DNA of 64,000 bases, taken from positions 2,512,501 to 2,576,500 of the forward strand of contig NZ_CP064655.1 in NCBI RefSeq assembly GCF_018141525.1, written 5' to 3'. The translations under genes and the position numbers were made by a program. Below, piece after piece: positions 8,595 to 16,844 of this stretch. This DNA is from Miltoncostaea marina (GTDB taxonomy: Bacteria > Actinomycetota > Thermoleophilia > Miltoncostaeales > Miltoncostaeaceae). The notes under the pieces are model-generated. The model worked only from the letters and a program-made list of their open reading frames with translations, ran no database searches and was not told where the DNA came from. How positions within the stretch are numbered: position 1 is the first letter of the stretch; each line of letters opens with the position of its first letter.

Positions 8595-10070
8595 CTAGCC
8601 CGGCCGGGGCGCGCCCTCCAGCAGCGCGTGCGCCGCGGCGAGCGCCGCGCCGGGGGGACCGGCGGTGTCGACGACCGCCGCCTCGGGCCAGGGGTCGGCC
8701 GCGGCCGCCAGGCGCTCCGCGATCGCCGGCGTCGCGTCGGAGGGGCCCTCCGCCCGGGCCCGCCGCAGCCGGACGCGCTCGGCCGCGACGCCGGGCGGGA
8801 CGGCGCACCGCAGCTCGGCCAGGCCGGCGCCGGCCCGGCGCGCGAGGCGCCGCGCCGCCTCGCGCCGCGCCGCCGACGACCAGGAGGCGTCGAGCACCAC
8901 GGACTCCCCGAGCGCGAGCGCGTCGGCCGCCGCCCGCAGCATCAACCCGTACACCCGCTCCGTGGCCGCGGGCGCGTAGCGGCCCTCACCGAACGGCACG
9001 GCGTCGGCCGGCGCGTGGGGCAGCCCCTCGGCGTCCTTGCGCACGACGTCCGAGCGCACCACCGTCCAGCCGCCCGCTGCGGCCAGGCCCGCGGCGAGCG
9101 TCGACTTGCCGGTCCCCGGCGCGCCGCCCACGAGCACCAGGCGCACCTGCGCCCGCTCGAGCCGGGCGAGCGCCAGCGCGTGCAGGCGGCGCGCGCGGGC
9201 GGCGGCGGCGGGGTCGCCCTGGCCGGCCCGCAGCGCGGCCACCTTGGCCCGCACGTGCGCCCGGTAGGCGACGTAGTGGTGCTCGAGCGAGGCCGGGTGG
9301 CGCTCGCCGAGGGCCGCGCGCCACCCGGACACCAGGAGCGCCGCCAGGTCGGCGCGGCCGCGCGCCTCGAGGTCCATCGCGAGGAACGCCACGTCGGCGA
9401 GCACGTCGCCGTGGCGCAGGCGATCGTCGAACGCCAGGCAGTCGAGCACGCGGGGGCCGTCCTCCAGCAGGAACACGTCGTCGGCCAGCAGGTCGCCGTG
9501 CCCGTCGCGCACCCAGCCGTCGGCGATGCGCCGCTCGAGCAGCGGCCCGCGACCGTCCAGGTAGCGGCGCGCGAGCGCGCCGCAGCGCTCGACCTCGCCT
9601 GGCGCGAGCACGCCGGCGGCCGCGTCCGCGAGCTGGCCGAGCCCCTCCTCCCACAGGCCGAGCACCGCCTCCGGGCGGCCGGCGGCCGCGATCGCCGCCG
9701 ACCGGGGGGCCGCGCGGTGGAGGGCCGCGACGTGGCGGGCGACCGCGCGGACGGCCTCCGCCGCGCCGGGGTCGCCGAGCAGGGACGACAGGCGCCGCGA
9801 CGCCGGCATGCGTCGCATGGCCACGAGGTGGTCCACCGGCGCGCCGTGCTCGTCGATCACGTCCAGCACGCCGAGGTAGACGTCGGGGGCGAAGCGGCGG
9901 TTGACCTCCGTCTCGCGCCGGCAGGCGGCCAGGCGCGCCTCGCGGGTGCGGTGGTCGAGGAAGCCGAGCGCCACCGGCTTCAGCAGCTTGTAGGCGCGGT
10001 CGCCGACCATGGCGACCACCGAGATGTGCGTCTCGGCGATCTCGGCCGGCGGGCCCGGCGAGGCCTCCAT
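8595..10070 (-). CDS. Two-domain kinase: APH-like N-domain plus P-loop (Zeta/gluconokinase-like) C-domain
   Basis: The protein has 491 residues. The first ~300 resemble the COG2187 aminoglycoside-phosphotransferase-like fold, with the catalytic-loop motif DGHGDLLADD near residue 193 and LDCLAFDDR after it. From about residue 313, GGAPGTGKST is a Walker A of the COG0645 kinase family, followed by a lid-type C-terminal region. This arrangement is widespread in actinobacteria, but its substrate is unknown. ATG 10070 is preceded by GGGGGAGGAG at good spacing. It is divergent from the CBS-domain gene and leads the minus-strand run that continues to 5040. Confidence 0.78.
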   Translation of the reverse strand: MEASPGPPAEIAETHISVVAMVGDRAYKLLKPVALGFLDHRTREARLAACRRETEVNRRFAPDVYLGVLDVIDEHGAPVDHLVAMRRMPASRRLSSLLGDPGAAEAVRAVARHVAALHRAAPRSAAIAAAGRPEAVLGLWEEGLGQLADAAAGVLAPGEVERCGALARRYLDGRGPLLERRIADGWVRDGHGDLLADDVFLLEDGPRVLDCLAFDDRLRHGDVLADVAFLAMDLEARGRADLAALLVSGWRAALGERHPASLEHHYVAYRAHVRAKVAALRAGQGDPAAAARARRLHALALARLERAQVRLVLVGGAPGTGKSTLAAGLAAAGGWTVVRSDVVRKDAEGLPHAPADAVPFGEGRYAPAATERVYGLMLRAAADALALGESVVLDASWSSAARREAARRLARRAGAGLAELRCAVPPGVAAERVRLRRARAEGPSDATPAIAERLAAAADPWPEAAVVDTAGPPGAALAAAHALLEGAPRPG

Positions 10071-10265
10071 CCGCTCCTCCCCCGTCGCACCTCCACCGAT
10101 CCTGCCCGGCGGCGCCGGCGCGCGCCACCGCGGGCGACGCCGTGCGGGGTGCGGGTTTCCACGGCCCGTCGCACCGCGCGGGCACCGATTCGCCGCGCCG
10201 CGCCGTCGGCGACGCTGCTGTGCGCACCCGCCCGCCGGGCGGGACGACACCAGGAGGAACCGGCG

Positions 10266-10916
10266 ATGCGTGATCCCGAGACCCGGCCCGCCGGCGGGGC
10301 GACCCTCGCCGACGCGCGCGTGGCGGACGTCATGGGGTCGCCGGTGGTGACGTGCGATCCGGACCTGCCGCTGGCCGACGTGGCGGCGCTGATGGCCGGC
10401 CACCGCATCCACGCCGTGGTCGTGCTCGGCGACGAGGCGCCCGGCGGCCGCCTGCGCGTGATCTCCGAGATGGACCTGGTGCGCGCCGCCACGCTCGACG
10501 ATGCCGCGGTCCCGGCCGGCCGCGTCGCCGCCACCCCGCCGGTGACGGTGGGTCGCGACGCGCCGCTGGAGGCCGCCGCGCGCCTGATGGCGCAGCACGA
10601 CACGGCCCACGTGGTGGTGGTCGACGAGGGGCACCCGGTGGGCGTCGTGTCGGCGCTCGACGTGGCGGCCCGGCTGGCGCCCGAGGCGCCGCCGCCGCCG
10701 GAGCCGCCGGCGCCCGCCGGCCTACGCGGCGCGCCGGGCGACCGCCTGGTCATCCACGGCCACCGGCTCGGCGAGCCGTCGCGCGACGCCGAGGTGCTGG
10801 AGGCCCGCGGGCCGGAGGGCACCGCGCCCTTCCTCGTCCGCTGGGAGGACAGCGGCCACGTGACGCTCCTGTACCCGGGCTCCGACGCCCGCATCGAGCG
10901 CATCACCGGGGGATAG
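10266..10916 (+). CDS. Tandem CBS-domain protein with C-terminal DUF1918 domain
   Basis: The protein has 216 residues. Two CBS repeats (about 18-75 and 85-135) form a Bateman module of the kind that binds adenine nucleotides; RVADVMGSPVVTC is the typical CBS opening. After a proline-rich linker (about 138-152), residues 155-212 match DUF1918 (GDRLVIHG, then RWEDSGHVTLLYPG), a small barrel common in mycobacterial dormancy-type regulons. There is no catalytic domain, so a regulatory or nucleotide-sensing role is inferred. CAGGAGGAA precedes ATG 10266. It is followed by the BON gene after 43 nt. Confidence 0.85.
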   Translation: MRDPETRPAGGATLADARVADVMGSPVVTCDPDLPLADVAALMAGHRIHAVVVLGDEAPGGRLRVISEMDLVRAATLDDAAVPAGRVAATPPVTVGRDAPLEAAARLMAQHDTAHVVVVDEGHPVGVVSALDVAARLAPEAPPPPEPPAPAGLRGAPGDRLVIHGHRLGEPSRDAEVLEARGPEGTAPFLVRWEDSGHVTLLYPGSDARIERITGG

Positions 10917-10959
10917 CCGGCCCGTTTGGACGGCGCGCGGCCGGGGGACCCCCTGGGGC

Positions 10960-11211
10960 ATGGAGGAGCCGCCCGAGTACCTGGAGGAGCGCGTGCGACG
11001 GCGCCTGGCCGAGGACGGGCGCGTCAACGCGCTCGGCATCGAGGTCGTCGTGGAGGGCCGCACCGTGCGCCTCGGCGGGGCGGTCGCGACGGAGGATCGG
11101 CGGCGCGCCGCGGCGGAGGTGGCCGAGGAGGAGCTGCCGGGCCTCACGATCGACAACCGCCTGACGGTCACGGAGCTGTCGGGCCCGCACGACGCCGAGC
11201 GGGTGGGCTGA
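10960..11211 (+). CDS. Small BON-domain protein
   Basis: The 83-residue protein is essentially one BON domain: an amphipathic helix ending VRRRLAEDGRVNALGIEV, then VVEGRTVRLGGAV and a second helix leading to IDNRLTV. BON domains bind phospholipid or act as stress-associated adaptors. There is no signal peptide, so it is probably cytoplasmic here. Its TGA overlaps the next ATG (TGATG), showing tight coupling to the metallophosphoesterase gene. Its position after the CBS-DUF1918 gene resembles stress/dormancy clusters of other actinobacteria, which is an inference. Confidence 0.8.
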   Translation: MEEPPEYLEERVRRRLAEDGRVNALGIEVVVEGRTVRLGGAVATEDRRRAAAEVAEEELPGLTIDNRLTVTELSGPHDAERVG

Positions 11212-11948
11212 TGCGGGTCGCCGCGATGGCCGACGTCCACTTCGGCCGCGACTCGGCGGGCACGCTGCGGCCGCACCTGCGCGACATCGGGCACGAGGCC
11301 GACGTCCTGCTGATCGCGGGCGATCTCACGACCTGCGGCCACCCCGACGAGGCCCGCGTGCTGGCGCACGAGCTGGAGGGGCTGCCCGTCCCCGTGGTCG
11401 CCGTCCTCGGCAACCACGACCACCACGCCGACCGCGCCGCGGAGCTGCGGGCCGTGATGGAGGCGGGCGGCGTCACCGTGCTCGAGGGCCAGGCGACGGT
11501 CGTCGAGCTGGACGGCGGTCGCCTCGGCGTGGCCGGCGCGAAGGGCTTCGGGGGCGGGTTCGTGGGCGCGTGCGCGGCCGACTTCGGGGAGGCCGAGATG
11601 AAGGCCTTCGTGCGCCACACGAAGGAGGTCGCCGGCCGGCTCCGCGCGACGCTCGAGGGCCTCGACACCCCGGCCCGGGTCGCGCTGCTGCACTACTCGC
11701 CGGTCGAGGCGACGCTGCACGGCGAGCGGCCCGAGATCTTCCCCTTCCTCGGCAGCTACCTGCTCGCGGAGGCGGTCGACCACGCGGGCGCCGACCTGGT
11801 GCTGCACGGCCACGCCCACGCCGGCTCGCCACAGGGCGCGACCCCCGGCGGGGTGCCGGTGCGCAACGTGGCCCAGCCGGTGATCGGCTCGGCCTACCAG
11901 GTGTTCACCCTGCTCGAGACGCCCGCGGGGGCCGCCCGTGCCGATTGA
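11211..11948 (+). CDS. Calcineurin-like metallophosphoesterase
   Basis: The 245-residue protein carries the full metallophosphatase set: ADVHFG (D, H), LIAGDLT (D), LGNHDHH (N, H), a later LLHYSP and HGHAHAG (H, H). Such enzymes hydrolyse phosphoesters or cyclic nucleotides using two metals; no signal peptide is seen, so it is cytoplasmic. It is coupled to the upstream BON gene (TGATG) and overlaps the next gene by 11 nt, so the three genes look like one transcript. The substrate cannot be told from sequence. Confidence 0.87.
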   Translation: MRVAAMADVHFGRDSAGTLRPHLRDIGHEADVLLIAGDLTTCGHPDEARVLAHELEGLPVPVVAVLGNHDHHADRAAELRAVMEAGGVTVLEGQATVVELDGGRLGVAGAKGFGGGFVGACAADFGEAEMKAFVRHTKEVAGRLRATLEGLDTPARVALLHYSPVEATLHGERPEIFPFLGSYLLAEAVDHAGADLVLHGHAHAGSPQGATPGGVPVRNVAQPVIGSAYQVFTLLETPAGAARAD

Positions 11949-12612
11949 GCCCGTGCGGCGGCTGGCCGCCGCGCTGCAGCGGCGCATGAACGAGGCCGCG
12001 CGGCCCGCCTCCGACAAGCCGGAGGGGCCGCGTCCCTTCCCCGACATGGCGCCCACGCTCAAGCACGCCTGCGCGGCGCTGCGCGCGGCCCACGTGCCGC
12101 ACGCGCTGACCGGCGCGCCGGCCTGCTGGGTCTACGGGGCCCCCGAGCTCGGCATCGACTGGGACCTCGTGCTGCCCCCGGAGCACCGCGACCGCGCCGC
12201 CGAGGCGCTGGAGGCCGCCGGGCTGCGGGTGGAGCGGCCGCCAGAGGGCTGGCTGATGAAGGCGTGGGACGGCGACGTGCTCGTGGACCTCATCACCGAG
12301 CCGCTGGGCGCGCCGGTGGCCGACTGCCTCACCCGCGCCACCGAGGAGCGGGTGCTCGGCATGCCGCTGCTCGTGCTCGACCCGACCGACATCCTCGTGT
12401 CGATGCTGCTCGCCCGCAGCGAGCTGTTCCTGGACTACGAGCGCCTGCTGCAGATCGCGCGTCCCATCCGCGAGCGGGTCGACTGGGAGCGCGTGCGGCG
12501 GGCCACCGCCGGGTCGCCCTACGCCGTCGGCTTCCTCGCGCTGCTCGACGCCCTCGGCGTGACCGCCCGGGCGCCGCTCGGCTCGGGCCTCAGCCCCTCG
12601 CTGACCGGCTGA
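11938..12612 (+). CDS. Nucleotidyltransferase-fold protein of unknown substrate
   Basis: The protein has 224 residues from GTG 11938. Residues 58-80 (ALTGAPACWVYGAPELGID, then WDLVLP) resemble the G-x-n-DxD core of the minimal nucleotidyltransferase fold, with DWD as metal-binding aspartates. LVDLIT further on could supply the third carboxylate. Many such proteins are antitoxin-like or tRNA/lipid-modifying; none of these is demonstrated here. The ATG at 11986 is an alternative start. The start overlaps the metallophosphoesterase and the 3' end overlaps the convergent TetR gene by 23 bp. Confidence 0.65.
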   Translation: MPIEPVRRLAAALQRRMNEAARPASDKPEGPRPFPDMAPTLKHACAALRAAHVPHALTGAPACWVYGAPELGIDWDLVLPPEHRDRAAEALEAAGLRVERPPEGWLMKAWDGDVLVDLITEPLGAPVADCLTRATEERVLGMPLLVLDPTDILVSMLLARSELFLDYERLLQIARPIRERVDWERVRRATAGSPYAVGFLALLDALGVTARAPLGSGLSPSLTG

Positions 12613-13276
12613 CCGGCGCGGCGCCGAGGCGCCGCTCCACCGCCGCGCGCGCCCGGTCGAGCGGCGCGGGGGCCCCGCCGGCCACGAACTGCTGGTTGGC
12701 GAGCAGCAGGAACGCGACGAGCTCGAACGCCACCTGGTCGGGGTCGTCCCCCGGGTCGAGGGCGCCCTCCGCCTGGGCGTCGGCCACCGCGGCGCGCACC
12801 GTGGCGAACCACTCGCCGACGAACGCGAGCGCCCGGTCGCGCACGGGGCCCGGCTGGGTGTCGACCTCGGCCGCGACCGACGCGAAGAAGCAGCCGCCCG
12901 GGAAGATCGCGTCCTCCACGTGGCCCAGGAAGCGGTCGGCGAGCGCCCGCAGGCGCGCGGCGCCGGTCGGCTCGGCGAGCGCCGGCTCCACGACCACGTC
13001 CGTATAGATGCGGCAGGCGGTCTCGACCGTCGCCAGCTGCAGCTCCTCCTTCGAGCCGAAGTGCGCGAAGAGGCCGCTCTTGCTCATCCCCACCGCGTCC
13101 GCCAGCCGGCCGAGCGACAGCCCCGTGATGCCCTCCACGGTCGCGAGGCTCGCCGCGGTGCGCAGGATCGCCTCGCGGCTCCGCTCGCCGTCGGCGCGCC
13201 GGCGCCGGCCGGCGCGGCCGGCCATGGGCGCCCGGTCGCCGCCGCCCGATCCGCCCCCTGGCTCGTCCGAGGTCAT
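12590..13276 (-). CDS. TetR-family transcriptional repressor
   Basis: The 228-residue protein has an N-terminal TetR helix-turn-helix (REAILRTAASLATVEGITG, then LADAVGMSKSGLFAHFGSKE) and a C-terminal ligand-binding domain of the YcdC/AcrR-like C-terminal type (IFPGGCFFASVAAEVD). The start ATG 13276 fits a leaderless mRNA: on the minus strand TAAGTT (13289-13284) lies 7 nt from the ATG. An upstream in-frame start exists at 13405 but would run through the operators. It is divergent from the methyltransferase gene, with two copies of the same palindrome between them, so it probably represses itself and its neighbour. Confidence 0.88.
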   Translation of the reverse strand: MTSDEPGGGSGGGDRAPMAGRAGRRRRADGERSREAILRTAASLATVEGITGLSLGRLADAVGMSKSGLFAHFGSKEELQLATVETACRIYTDVVVEPALAEPTGAARLRALADRFLGHVEDAIFPGGCFFASVAAEVDTQPGPVRDRALAFVGEWFATVRAAVADAQAEGALDPGDDPDQVAFELVAFLLLANQQFVAGGAPAPLDRARAAVERRLGAAPVSRSARG

Positions 13277-13289
13277 GGTTGACAACTTA

Positions 13290-13339
13290 GCACGATCGGT
13301 CGTACGTTCGCCCTCCCGATACAGCACGACCGTTCGTGC
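13290..13339. promoter_or_regulatory. Twin TetR operators between divergent promoters
   Basis: Two copies of the same inverted repeat lie in the 82-bp divergent gap. Site 1 (13290-13305) is GCACGA-TCGG-TCGTAC, with 5 of 6 arm pairs. Site 2 (13324-13339) is GCACGA-CCGT-TCGTGC, with perfect arms. Their centres are 34 bp apart, about three helical turns. Site 1 abuts the likely -10 of the TetR gene; site 2 lies just upstream of the ribosome site of the methyltransferase gene. TTGACA at 13279-13284 is a possible -35 for the plus strand. Binding by the TetR protein is inferred from position. Confidence 0.75.
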
Positions 13340-13358
13340 CGAATGTGAGGAGGACCGG

Positions 13359-14186
13359 ATGAGCACCACCCCCGCCGCGCCCGCGGTCGACCTGGCCGCC
13401 GTCAAGCGGCGCCAGCGGACCGTCTGGGCCAGCGGCGACTACGCCGCCATCGCGACCCTGATCGTCCCGATCTCCGAGCGGCTCGCCGACGCCGCCGACC
13501 TCCGCGCCGGCAGCCGGGTGCTCGACGTCGCCACCGGCAGCGGCAACGCCGCCATCGCCGCCGCGCGCATGGGGTGCGAGGTGACCGGCGTGGACTACGT
13601 CCCGGCGCTGCTCGAGCGCGGCCGCGAGCGCGCCGCGGCCGAGCGGCTCGCGATCACGTTCACCGAGGGCGACGTCGAGGACCTGCCCGTCGCCGACGCG
13701 TCCTACGACGCGGTCACCTCGGTGGTCGGCGCCATGTTCGCGCCCGACCAGCGGCGCGCCGCCGCGGAGATGGCGCGGGTCGTCCGGCCCGGCGGGTGCG
13801 TCGCGCTCGCGAGCTGGACGCCCGAGGGCTTCCTCGGCGACATGTTCCGCACGATGGCCGCCCACGTGCCGCCGCCGGCCGGCGTCGCGTCGCCGCTCAT
13901 GTGGGGCTCGGAGGACCACGTCGCCTCGTTGTTCGGCGACGCGGTGCGCTGGCGCCACCGGCGCCGGCACTTCACCTTCCGCTTCGCCTCGCCGGAGCGC
14001 TACGTGGAGATGTTCGCGACCACCTACGGGCCCACCCTGGCGGCGATGGAGTCGCTCGACGAGGAGGGGCGGGCGGGCCTCGCCCACGACCTGGCCGCGC
14101 TCGCGCGCCGCCACGATCGGCTGGGCGGCGGCGGCGCGATCGCCATCCCGGCCGAGTACCTCGAGTCCGTCGGCCTGCGCCGCTGA
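13359..14186 (+). CDS. Class I SAM-dependent methyltransferase (UbiE/MenG-like)
   Basis: The 275-residue protein has the Rossmann motif I VLDVATGSGNAAIAAA, acidic motif II VTGVDY, then EGDVEDLPV and a post-motif VVGAMFAPD. The C-terminal segment is variable. Members methylate quinones, small natural products or drugs; the paired TetR regulator suggests an inducible detoxification or tailoring role, which is inference. GAGGAGGACC precedes ATG 13359 at ideal spacing. Operator 2 lies 20 bp upstream of the start, so the gene is probably under the adjacent repressor. Confidence 0.86.
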   Translation: MSTTPAAPAVDLAAVKRRQRTVWASGDYAAIATLIVPISERLADAADLRAGSRVLDVATGSGNAAIAAARMGCEVTGVDYVPALLERGRERAAAERLAITFTEGDVEDLPVADASYDAVTSVVGAMFAPDQRRAAAEMARVVRPGGCVALASWTPEGFLGDMFRTMAAHVPPPAGVASPLMWGSEDHVASLFGDAVRWRHRRRHFTFRFASPERYVEMFATTYGPTLAAMESLDEEGRAGLAHDLAALARRHDRLGGGGAIAIPAEYLESVGLRR

Positions 14187-14271
14187 CGGGCGCTTGCCCT
14201 CCGGTGCCGGGCGGTCGTAGGGTCGTGCCGCCCGGCGCGCGGGGTCGCGACGGGGGCTCCCGGGAGGGCTG

Positions 14272-15846
14272 ATGGAGGACCGCGAGCGCCACGGCCGCGA
14301 GTCGTACTTCGTCGTCGGCGAGGGGCTGCTCGGCGTCGGCGACGACGCGCGGCCCGCCTTCACCTCCATGTCGGCCGACCTGCGGGCCTTCCGCTTCTCG
14401 CGCCTCGGGCCCACGGGGCGCCAGCCCGGCGAGCCCGCCCGGCGGCGCATCGCCGCCGCCATGACCCGCGACGCGCGCAAGCGCGACTCGGCGATCCCGG
14501 CCGGCTACACCTACCTCGGCCAGTTCGTCGACCACGACCTGACCTTCGACCGCAGCCGGCTGGGCGACGACCGCACCGTCCCGATCGCCGACCTGGTGCA
14601 GGGCCGCTCGCCCTCCCTTGACCTCGACGCCCTCTACGGGCTGGGGCCGTCCCTGAGCCCCGGGTTCTACGCCGACGACGGCGTCCACCTGCGGCGCGGG
14701 ACCACGATCCCGGTCCCCGGCGACCCGGGCACGGGCCGCGCCCACCCGGGCTTCGACGTCCCGCGGCGGGCGGGCGGCGCCCCCCGCATCCCGGACCCGC
14801 GCAACGACGAGAACCTGGCCGTCGCCCAGATCCACGCCGCGTTCATCCGCTTCCACAACCGGGTGGTGGACGTCCTCGCGGCCGACGGGGTCCCCGAGGC
14901 GGCCCGCTTCGAGGCCGCCCGCACGGCGGTCGTCAAGCACTACCAGTGGATGTTGCGCACCGACTTCCTGCCGCGCATCGTGCGGCCCGGCATCGTCGAC
15001 GCCGTGTTCGGCGGCGGGCGCAAGGTGTTCGAGGTCGCCCCGCCGCCGGGCGACCCGCCCACGATGCCCGTGGAGTTCTCGGTGGCGGCCTACCGGGCCG
15101 GCCACTCGATGGTGCGCTCGGCCTACGACTGGAACCGGATCTTCGACGACGGCTCCGGCACGCTCGACCTGCTGTTCACCTTCTCCGGGACCGGCGGCGA
15201 CCTGGGCGGCGAGGCCCGGCTCATCTCGTCGTGGATCGCCGACCTGCGCCGGCTGTTCGACTTCGACGAGCACGGCGAGCACCCGGAGCTGCGGCCGGTC
15301 GTGCGCGGCCGCAGCCGGCTGAACATGGCCCGGCGCATCGACACGCTCCTGGCCGACCCGCTCGCCCACCTGCCGGCCGGCTCGACCGGCGGCCCGGAGG
15401 CCCGCCCCGCGCGGCGCAACCTCGCCTTCCGCAACCTGACGCGCGCCCGCATGCTGCGGCTCGCCACCGGCCAGCAGATGGCGGCGCTCATGCGCAGCCG
15501 GGGCGTCGACGTGCGCACGCTCACGGCCGAGCGCATCCTGGAGGGCAACGGCGGGGCGCGCCTGGACGCCCTCAACGCGGCCCAGCGCGCGGCGCTCGCG
15601 CGGGACACGCCGCTCTGGTTCTACGTGCTGCGCGAGGCGGAGCTGGCGGGCGGGCGGCTGAGCGGCGTGGGCGGGCGCCTGGTCGCGGAGACCTTCCATC
15701 GCGCGATGGAGGGCAGCGCCATCTCGATCCTTGGCGACCCCGGCTTCACCCCGGCCCTCGGCGTCGTCCCGGGGCGGTTCGGGATGACCGACCTGCTGCT
15801 GTTCGCCGCCGAGGGGCGGGAGGAGCTGCTCAACCCGCTCGGCTGA
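14272..15846 (+). CDS. Animal-type haem peroxidase (bacterial An_peroxidase family)
   Basis: The 524-residue protein has the distal-haem signature YLGQFVDHDLTFD (distal His at 88), DENLAVAQIHAAFIRFHN in mid-protein, and the proximal-His segment AYRAGHSMVRSAYDWN (His near 278). These define the peroxidase-cyclooxygenase superfamily, whose bacterial members oxidise halides or organic substrates with H2O2. No Sec or Tat signal is visible, so it appears cytoplasmic. It lies alone, followed by a strong hairpin and a convergent OsmC gene; both neighbours could act on peroxides. Confidence 0.88.
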   Translation: MEDRERHGRESYFVVGEGLLGVGDDARPAFTSMSADLRAFRFSRLGPTGRQPGEPARRRIAAAMTRDARKRDSAIPAGYTYLGQFVDHDLTFDRSRLGDDRTVPIADLVQGRSPSLDLDALYGLGPSLSPGFYADDGVHLRRGTTIPVPGDPGTGRAHPGFDVPRRAGGAPRIPDPRNDENLAVAQIHAAFIRFHNRVVDVLAADGVPEAARFEAARTAVVKHYQWMLRTDFLPRIVRPGIVDAVFGGGRKVFEVAPPPGDPPTMPVEFSVAAYRAGHSMVRSAYDWNRIFDDGSGTLDLLFTFSGTGGDLGGEARLISSWIADLRRLFDFDEHGEHPELRPVVRGRSRLNMARRIDTLLADPLAHLPAGSTGGPEARPARRNLAFRNLTRARMLRLATGQQMAALMRSRGVDVRTLTAERILEGNGGARLDALNAAQRAALARDTPLWFYVLREAELAGGRLSGVGGRLVAETFHRAMEGSAISILGDPGFTPALGVVPGRFGMTDLLLFAAEGREELLNPLG

Positions 15847-15847
15847 G

Positions 15848-15873
15848 CCCGGGGCCCCGGCGGGGACCCCGGG
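15848..15873. terminator. Hairpin between convergent peroxidase and OsmC genes
   Basis: CCCGGGGCCCC pairs with GGGG-A-CCCCGGG around a GGC loop, an 11-bp stem with one bulged A. It begins 1 nt after the peroxidase stop and ends 8 nt before the OsmC stop. There is no U-tract, as usual in this genome. Confidence 0.55.
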
Positions 15874-15881
15874 CGCCGGCC

Positions 15882-16382
15882 TCAGGCCCCCGCGCCGGCC
15901 GTCTCGCGCTCGGCCACGAAGTCGAGCTCGGTGGTGATGGCGATGGCGGCCGCCACCGACCGGGCGTTGGGGCAGTGCGCCGCGTGGTGCTCGTTGGCCC
16001 GCTCGGCGGCCGCGCGCATGCCCTCCGGGGCGCGCAGCGTGTACCGCACGAGGATCGACCGCAGGCGCAGCACGCCGTCGGGGTCGACCACGACCTCGCC
16101 GGTCGCCTCGGCGGTCAGCCGGTCGCCGGCGCTGTCGATCCCCCGGGCCTTCAGCGCGCCGCCGAAGGTCCCGATCAGGCAGCCCGCCACGGAGGCCACC
16201 AGGTAGTCGAGCGTGCCCGGGTGCTCGGGCAGCGTGCTCGGGTCGAAGCCGTAGTGCTCGCCCTGCCAGCCGGGCGTCCCGAACACGACCTCGTCGCCGG
16301 TCATCTCGAGCACGGCCTTGCGGATGGGCGGCCGCTCGCGGGTGAGGCGCACGCGCACCTCGTGGGTGGTCTCGTCTGCCAT
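15882..16382 (-). CDS. OsmC/Ohr-family thiol peroxidase
   Basis: The 166-residue protein has the OsmC fold with both redox cysteines in place: Cys68 in VASVAGCLIGTF on the long core helix and Cys137 in EHHAAHCPNARS. The family reduces organic hydroperoxides, usually recycled through lipoyl or other thiols, in the cytoplasm. The start ATG 16382 is preceded by GCGAGGAT. It is divergent from the ArsR/SRPBCC operon; no shared operator is evident on its side. Confidence 0.85.
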   Translation of the reverse strand: MADETTHEVRVRLTRERPPIRKAVLEMTGDEVVFGTPGWQGEHYGFDPSTLPEHPGTLDYLVASVAGCLIGTFGGALKARGIDSAGDRLTAEATGEVVVDPDGVLRLRSILVRYTLRAPEGMRAAAERANEHHAAHCPNARSVAAAIAITTELDFVAERETAGAGA

Positions 16383-16462
16383 CGGATCCTCGCGTGGGAG
16401 TGGGGCGGGGTTCGCCGCAGAACCTACCCGCGACCGGGCGTCGGCCACCCCGCCGACGTCGC

Positions 16463-16492
16463 TTGACTCATATTCCGATATGGGAATACATT
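16463..16492 (+). promoter_or_regulatory. ArsR operator within a leaderless promoter
   Basis: TTGACT (-35, 16463-16468) is followed after 18 bp by TACATT (-10, 16487-16492); the predicted transcript start falls at or next to ATG 16500. A perfect inverted repeat TATTCC-GATATG-GGAATA (16471-16488) fills the spacer and touches the -10, so a bound dimer would block RNA polymerase. The sequence type matches operators commonly found before ArsR-SRPBCC pairs, so autoregulation is likely. Confidence 0.72.
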
Positions 16493-16499
16493 GACCGCC

Positions 16500-16844
16500 A
16501 TGGCCCGCACGCCGACCACCGCCGACGCCTTCTCCGCCCTCGCGGAGGCGCGCCGCCGCGACCTCATGGCCGCGCTCGGCGACGGCGAGGCGACGGTCGG
16601 CGAGCTGGTCGAGCGCGTGGGCCTCAGCCAGCCGCAGGTGTCGAAGCACCTGGGCGTGCTGCGCGCCGTGGGCCTGGTGGACGTGCGCGCCGAGGGGCGC
16701 CGGCGCGTCTACCGGGTCAACGGGGAGGCGCTGCGGCCCGTCCACGACTGGGTGCGCGCCTTCGAGCGCACCTGGAACGCCCGTCTCGACCGGCTCGACG
16801 ACGTGCTCGCCGAGCTCCAGCACCCCGAGGAGGAACAGCCATGA
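16500..16844 (+). CDS. ArsR-family winged-helix repressor
   Basis: The 114-residue protein is a compact winged helix: FSALAEARRRDLMAALGDGE, then the recognition helix LSQPQVSKHLGVLRAVGLV and wing RRRVYRVN. There is no CxC metal site, so it is not a classical metalloid sensor but the SRPBCC-linked subtype. I chose ATG 16500 over TTG 16491 because the -10 box places the transcript start at this codon. It overlaps the next gene by ATGA, so both are co-translated. Confidence 0.87.
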   Translation: MARTPTTADAFSALAEARRRDLMAALGDGEATVGELVERVGLSQPQVSKHLGVLRAVGLVDVRAEGRRRVYRVNGEALRPVHDWVRAFERTWNARLDRLDDVLAELQHPEEEQP

